This document shows positions 3,999 to 7,944 of a DNA stretch of 7,944 nt, piece by piece; within the stretch, counting starts at the first letter, position 1; each line of letters starts with the position of its first letter. Location: positions 1 through 7,944 of the forward strand of contig CAZAQS010000220.1 of the NCBI GenBank assembly GCA_964486825.1, given 5' to 3'. The notes beneath the pieces are model-generated. The model had not been told where the DNA came from. It ran no database searches and worked only from the letters and a program-made list of their open reading frames with translations. The position numbers and the translations under genes are program-made. Source of the stretch: CAZAQS01 sp964486825. Lineage in GTDB: Bacteria > Chloroflexota > Anaerolineae > Anaerolineales > UBA4823.

Positions 3999-6676
3999 AT
4001 GGGAATGTGGATGCAAAAAGCTACAAACTGGGTATCCGCTACGCCATCCGGCCCGGACGGCGTAGCCTCTCGCCGGCAGGACGTGCAGTTTTTGCTGGGG
4101 TTATGTGGGCTGACTTTCCTGGCGGGCCTGGTATGGGGATTCATGTACCTGGCCTTCAACGAGCCCCTGGCAGCCTCAATCCCACTGGCCTATTGCGCCG
4201 GGATCTTACTCAACCTGCTTGCTTTCAGGGTCGTCAAATCCTACCCTGTCTTCCGCTTCGTCCAGCTGCTGCTGCTGCTCCTGCTGCCTTTTTTCCTATC
4301 CCTTACCCTGGGGGGCTTCATCAATTCGAGCGCTGTGATCCTGTGGTCGCTGCTGCCGCCTTTCGCAGCCCTGCTGATCGATTCGGGGCGCAGCGCAGCT
4401 CTATGGTTTGGGGCCTACCTGGGGCTGGTGGCGATCAATGGGGTGCTGCATCCCTGGCTGCGGGCAGATACCAATATCACGCCGGAGATTATGATCCTGT
4501 TTTTCATCCTGAACATTTCCGTCACCACCGGTATCGCCTTCAGCCTGCTGATCTATTTCACACGCCTGCTGCGGGAGGAGAAAAGTAAGCTGGTTGTCCT
4601 GGGGCAGACCATGACGGACCTGTCCGTCGAGACCGAACCGGGCAAGCTGCTTCAGGAAGTGTTGGAGCGGGCGGTCGAGCTGTTGAGCGCAAGCGGCGGT
4701 TCACTGGGGATCAGCTCCGGGGAGCGGGGCGACCTGGAAGTGGTCGCCAGCCACAACCTCGAGCAGAAGGAGGCCGGCCTGCGCATTCCACTGGGGAAAG
4801 ACGCCCTGGGCACGGCAGCCCTGTCTCGAAAGCCGCTGGTGCTCGAAGATTACGGGCGCTGGATCGAGCAGGATGGGCAAGGCAAGGAAAACGCCTACCA
4901 ACCCCAACGCAGCAAAGGCAACCACCCGGTCAGGGCGGTGATGGCGGCGCCGCTCATGGCGCAGGGGGACCTGCTGGGAGCGATCTGCATCGCGGATACG
5001 GACCGCCGGCGGGTTTTCTCACCGGCAGACCTGCACCTGCTGCAGCTGTTTGCCCAACAGGCCGCCAGTGCGATCGAAAAAGCCAACCTGCTCCAGGAAA
5101 ACCGCCAGGCAAGGGAAATCGCCGACTCGGCCAACGAAGCCAAGAGCGCTTTCCTGGCTACCGTGAGCCACGAGATCCGCACCCCGATGAATGCCATCAT
5201 CGGCATGAGCGGGCTGCTGCTCAACACGAAACTGACCGCCGAGCAGGTGGAGTTCGTAGAGATCATCCGCAGCAGCGGCGATGGGCTGCTCACCATCATC
5301 AACGACATCCTGGACTTCTCCAAGATCGAGGCCGGCAAGATGGAGCTGGAAACGACGCCCTTCGACCTGCGCGAGAGCCTGGAGACCACCCTGGACCTGC
5401 TGGCCCCGGTTGCGGCACCCAAGGGGATCGAGCTGGCGCTGGTGTTCGAGGAAGGCGTACCGGAAGCAATCGTGGGTGACGTGACCCGCTTGCGGCAGAT
5501 CCTCATCAACCTGCTCAACAACGCCCTGAAGTTCACTGAAAAAGGCGAAGTGGTGCTCTCGGTAAAGGTCGAGCAGCGCATCTGGGCTGCGGAGACCAAT
5601 AACGCCCGCCCGCCGAGGTATGTCCTGCATTTTATGATAAGAGACACGGGCATCGGCATCCCCCCGGACAGGCTGGACCGCCTGTTCCGCTCGTTCACGC
5701 AGGTGGACGCCTCCACCACCCGCAAGTACGGCGGCACCGGCCTGGGCCTGGCCATCAGCAAACGCCTGACGGAGCTGTTGGGTGGGCGGATGTGGGTGGA
5801 AAGCGAGGTTGGCAAAGGCAGCGTCTTCCACTTCACCATCACGACCGAATCTGCGCCTGGATTCCAGAAGCGAGCCCACCTGGCGGTAGAACAGGTGCAG
5901 CTGGCGGGTAAGCGGCTCCTGATCGTAGACGATAACGCCACCAACCGCCGGATGCTCAAGCTGCAAACCGAGACCTGGGGCATGCTGGCGCGCGAGACGG
6001 CCTCCCCGCGACAGGCGCTCGAATGGGTCAGGAAGGGCGAGCCGTTCGACCTGGCGATCCTGGATATGCAGATGCCCGAGATGGACGGCCTGGAGCTGGC
6101 CAAGGAGCTACGCGGCCTGCGAGGCCCGTCGGAGCTGCCCCTGGTGATGCTGTCTTCCCTTGGAAGCCGGGACCCAGGCACGGAAGCAGCCGGGTTCGCA
6201 GCCTACCTGACCAAACCGCTGAAAGCCTCTCCCCTGTATGATGTGTTGATGGGGATCTGCGCCGCAAAGACGCCACGCCCGGTGATGCTGGGAAAACCGG
6301 CCAGGCCGGAGTTAGACCCGCACATGGGCAAGGACCTGCCGCTGCTAATCTTGCTGGCTGAAGACAACGCCGTGAACCAGAAACTTGCCGTGCGGCTGCT
6401 GGCACAGATGGGCTACCAGGCCGACCTGGCAGGGAACGGGCTGGAAACGCTGCAGGCCATGGAGCGGCAGCCTTACGATGTGATCCTGATGGATATCCAG
6501 ATGCCCGAAATGGATGGGTTGGAAGCCACACGAGCCATTCGCCAGATGGAGCTCGAGCGCCGGCCGTACATCATCGCCATGACCGCCAACGCCATGCAGG
6601 GCGACCGGGAGTCCTTCCTGGCGGGAGGCATGGACGATTACGTCAGCAAACCGGTGAGGGTGGATGAGTTGAGGGC
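3999..6676 (+). CDS. Membrane hybrid histidine kinase: 6TM-GAF-HisKA-HATPase-REC-REC (3' end in gap)
   Basis: 892 codons are readable before the N run; the next codon is GCN (Ala). A GGGAGG (3987-3992) six bases before the ATG supports the start. After a ~27-residue cytoplasmic tail come about six membrane helices (roughly 30-52, 56-78, 84-104, 108-127, 131-150, 162-187) with almost no extracellular loops. Then come a GAF domain (~205-360), a short coiled coil, HisKA with His391 (SHEIRTPMNAI), and HATPase with N-box NLLNNALKF (504-512), G1 DTGIGIP (549-555) and G2 GGTGLGL (578-584). Receiver 1 follows (Asp644/645, acceptor Asp689, Lys739), then receiver 2 (Asp788/Glu787, acceptor Asp832, Lys884). 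The membrane block resembles one I recall at the N-terminus of some class III adenylate cyclases, so it may be a shared sensor module for a lipid, redox or membrane cue. BarA-like kinases often end in an HPt domain; whether one follows is hidden by the gap, but a separate HPt is encoded first in the operon. The ligand is unknown. Confidence 0.92.
4038..4066 (+). repeat. 29-base near-perfect palindrome inside the hybrid-kinase 5' coding region
   Basis: GCTACGCC (4038-4045) pairs perfectly with GGCGTAGC (4059-4066). Inside, TCCGG (4047-4051) is complementary to CCGGA (4053-4057), with a single A/C mismatch between the two blocks. It encodes residues 14-23 of the kinase, in the non-conserved cytoplasmic tail before the first membrane helix. 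It could fold in mRNA about 40 bases after the start codon and tune translation of the membrane kinase, or be an inserted REP-like unit kept in frame. Confidence 0.6.
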
Positions 6677-6776
6677 NNNNNNNNNNNNNNNNNNNNNNNN
6701 NNNNNNNNNNNNNNNNNNNNNNNNNNNNNNNNNNNNNNNNNNNNNNNNNNNNNNNNNNNNNNNNNNNNNNNNNNNN
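6677..6776. other. Assembly gap (100 N)
   Basis: Exactly 100 consecutive N are present. This is the placeholder length many assemblers use for a gap of unknown size, so the true distance may differ. The 3' ends of the convergent hybrid kinase and the RibD-C-type gene lie here. Any terminator, or further phosphorelay genes such as an output regulator, could also be missing. Confidence 0.97.
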
Positions 6777-7330
6777 CTTTCGTAGCGGAGGAGCACCACG
6801 CCGGAGCCGAAGGTGCGGGTTTCGAGCAGCTGCAGGTCGATCTGGTCGGGCATCTGGCGAAACATTGGCTTGCCAGAGCCGAGAATTACGGGGTGCACGT
6901 AGAGCGCGTATTCATCGACCAGGCCGAGCTGCATGAAGGTGAAAGCGATCTCGGCGCCGGCGACGCTCATATACCGGCCGGGTTGCGCTTTGAGCTTCTT
7001 GACCTCTTCGGCGATGTCGCCCCTGACCAGCCTGGAATTCCACTCGACCTGGTCGAGGGTCTTCGAAAAGACGACCTTGGGCTTGCTCTTCCAGATATGG
7101 GCATACTCGATCACGTACTGGGGAGCGGAGGGGTCCTGGTCGGCGGTGGGCCAAAAGGCCGCCATAATCTCGTACAACCGGCGCCCGTAGAGATGGACAT
7201 CGATCATTCTATCGCGGTCGTTGAAGTGCTGGTGGAGCTCCTCATCGGGGTCAGACCAGCCCAGGCCTCCATTCCCATCCTCGATGTAGCCATCCAGGGA
7301 GACGGACAATTCATAGATTATTTTTCGCAT
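6777..7330 (-). CDS. Dihydrofolate-reductase-like protein of the RibD C-terminal family (3' end in gap)
   Basis: 184 residues are readable, and the next codon begins AG (Arg or Ser). Family hallmarks: the opening MRKIIYELSVSLDGYIE with SLDGYI (11-16), GRRLYEIM after the first helix, PKVVFSKTL, the nucleotide-loop region YMSVAGAEIAFTFMQLGLVDE, and HPVILGSGKPMF. The last visible strand, GSGVVLLRYE, is where these ~185-residue proteins normally end, so little is lost. The fold binds NADPH and reduces a pterin- or pyrimidine-like substrate in known members (DHFR, RibD). These short stand-alone homologues (YwjB/YyaP type) are mostly uncharacterised, and I do not assign a substrate. It should be cytoplasmic. 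A GGAG sits six bases before the ATG. It lies 64 bases downstream of the dinB-like gene on the same strand and is probably co-transcribed with it. Confidence 0.88.
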
Positions 7331-7347
7331 GTTGTACTCCGTAAGAC

Positions 7348-7371
7348 CCCGGTTTTTTTAAAGAAACCGGG
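7348..7371. repeat. 24-bp near-perfect palindrome between the DinB and reductase-like genes
   Basis: The sequence is symmetric about 7359/7360: CCCGGTTT (7348-7355) matches AAACCGGG (7364-7371) and TTT matches AAA at the centre. The only departure is T7356 against G7363, still a wobble pair in RNA. On the minus strand it lies between the DinB stop (7395) and the reductase start (7330), just upstream of its ribosome-binding site. No T-run follows it, so an intrinsic terminator is unlikely. It could be a processing or attenuating hairpin, an operator, or a copy of a dispersed palindromic repeat. Confidence 0.6.
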
Positions 7372-7394
7372 AACCTCTGAAAGAAAGGCAGGGT

Positions 7395-7886
7395 CTATTT
7401 ATTAAATAGCTCGTCAAAATAGGGCCAGGCCTGCAAATCGGGGGGCTCGATTCCCAATTGCGTCATGGTAGCCATGACCTGGGCGCGGTGCTCGGTGGCG
7501 TGGTTGATGACCTGGGTCAGGAGGATGGCCTTGGGGGTCTGGCGCAGCTCGCCGTCCCAGTCGATCTCGACCGTCTCCCCGGCCTCCACCTTAGGGGCCA
7601 ACTCGATCAAACCAGCGCCGGTGGCCCGCACGGTTTCCATCATCTCCGCCACGCTCATGGGCGGCGCATCTTCGGGGCGGCGGTAGGGCCGGCCGGTGCT
7701 GATGCGGGAGTAGTAGGAACGCTCGGAGTTGACGATATGCTGCAGGGTGTCACGAATGGCGCCGTACCCGCCGTGAAGGCTGGCCTGCAGCTGTTCGTCC
7801 GCCAGCCCGGCGCAGCTTTCGAACAGGCGCAGGTTAGCCCACAGGTGGTGGCGAAAGAGGGTTGTGAGGGTGTCTTCAGGTTGCAT
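7395..7886 (-). CDS. DinB-family putative metalloprotein
   Basis: The 163-residue product has the four-helix-bundle pattern of the DinB/YfiT superfamily. It opens with a helix TLFRHHLWANLRLFE (8-22), then LQHIVNSERSYYSRI (48-62), a proline-rich linker, and a long helix ending INHATEHRAQV (127-137). The three histidines expected to bind a divalent metal are His50, His129 and His133, the last two in the usual HxxxH spacing. Members include thiol S-transferases that use bacillithiol or mycothiol, and proteins of unknown role; despite the name they are not DNA polymerase IV. No specific reaction can be assigned. Length is normal. AAGGAG about six bases before the ATG supports the start. The gene appears to be the first of a two-gene minus-strand unit with the reductase-like gene. 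Confidence 0.9.
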   Translation of the reverse strand: MQPEDTLTTLFRHHLWANLRLFESCAGLADEQLQASLHGGYGAIRDTLQHIVNSERSYYSRISTGRPYRRPEDAPPMSVAEMMETVRATGAGLIELAPKVEAGETVEIDWDGELRQTPKAILLTQVINHATEHRAQVMATMTQLGIEPPDLQAWPYFDELFNK

Positions 7887-7944
7887 AAGTCTCCTTGTAT
7901 AAATAAGTTGTGATCCAGCCGATAGCTGGTTTACAATCTCCCGT
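7887..7944 (-). promoter_or_regulatory. Upstream region of the DinB gene with a small dyad
   Basis: This 58-base leader runs to the window edge. It contains the Shine-Dalgarno next to the start, an AT-rich stretch (7896-7908) that could hold a -10 element, and a short dyad CCAGC (7915-7919) / GCTGG (7925-7929). TTGTAA on the minus strand (7936-7931) could act as a -35, but no -10 at good spacing goes with it. The true promoter may lie outside the window. Confidence 0.25.

Noticed and set aside
4264..4288. CTG-rich run in the kinase coding region
   Set aside because: It encodes the poly-leucine of the third membrane helix; ordinary codon preference explains it and there is no sign of a frameshift.
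4895..6181. Long open frame (428 codons) on the minus strand opposite the hybrid kinase, with a second one at 5019-5966
   Set aside because: Both are antisense to unmistakable HisKA, HATPase and receiver motifs. The translations are Ser/Arg-rich or Gln/Asp-rich without domain character, as expected opposite GC-rich coding sequence.
6677..6785. Apparent continuation of the hybrid kinase through the N run to a stop at 6785
   Set aside because: The frame across unknown bases is meaningless, and the bases after the gap belong to the minus-strand reductase-like gene.
1..7944. CRISPR arrays, tRNA or rRNA genes, phage attachment sites
   Set aside because: No regularly spaced direct repeats, cloverleaf-like segments with a TTC loop and CCA end, or conserved rRNA blocks were seen on either strand.

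Overview
The window looks like accessory chromosome from a free-living, moderately GC-rich bacterium, most likely recovered as a metagenome scaffold: a run of exactly 100 N (6677-6776) marks an unsequenced join. The histidine-kinase families, the membrane domain of the large kinase, the DinB and RibD-C-type genes and the ISAs1-type transposase remnant fit best with Chloroflexota (Anaerolineae-like) or a similar environmental lineage. That placement comes from protein style alone and is tentative.

Region 1 (1-1930, minus strand): two unrelated single-copy-type genes. One (80-853) is a two-domain protein with a thioredoxin-like N-terminus and a GNAT acetyltransferase C-terminus. It is visibly AT-richer than the rest. 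The other (1079-1747) is a very GC-rich fusion of a pterin-dehydratase-like domain and a VOC/glyoxalase-like domain, with an actinobacterial flavour. It has a strong Shine-Dalgarno and a near-consensus promoter (TTTACA-17 nt-TATAAT, 1905-1877) about 130 bases upstream. A G-rich hairpin region lies between the two genes.

Region 2 (about 1925-2138): the left end of an ISAs1-family insertion sequence. It keeps the first ~24 codons of the transposase and a perfect 10-bp inverted repeat that would bury the transposase ribosome-binding site. The rest of the element is deleted.

Region 3 (2178-6676, plus strand): the core of the window, a three-gene phosphorelay operon. It encodes a free-standing HPt protein, a soluble REC-histidine kinase ('reverse hybrid', ATGA overlap with the HPt gene), and a membrane hybrid kinase with six predicted membrane helices, GAF, HisKA, HATPase and two receiver domains. 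All phospho-acceptor residues are present: His60 in HPt; Asp59 and His163 in the second protein; His391, Asp689 and Asp832 in the third. A signal could pass from the membrane kinase through its receivers to the HPt protein and on to the soluble REC-kinase. No DNA-binding or enzymatic output domain is visible, so the output is elsewhere or inside the gap.

Region 4 (6777-7944, minus strand, convergent with region 3): a DinB-fold protein followed by a dihydrofolate-reductase-like (RibD C-terminal) protein, probably co-transcribed, with a near-perfect 24-bp palindrome between them. The last codons of the reductase-like gene and of the hybrid kinase both fall in the N gap.
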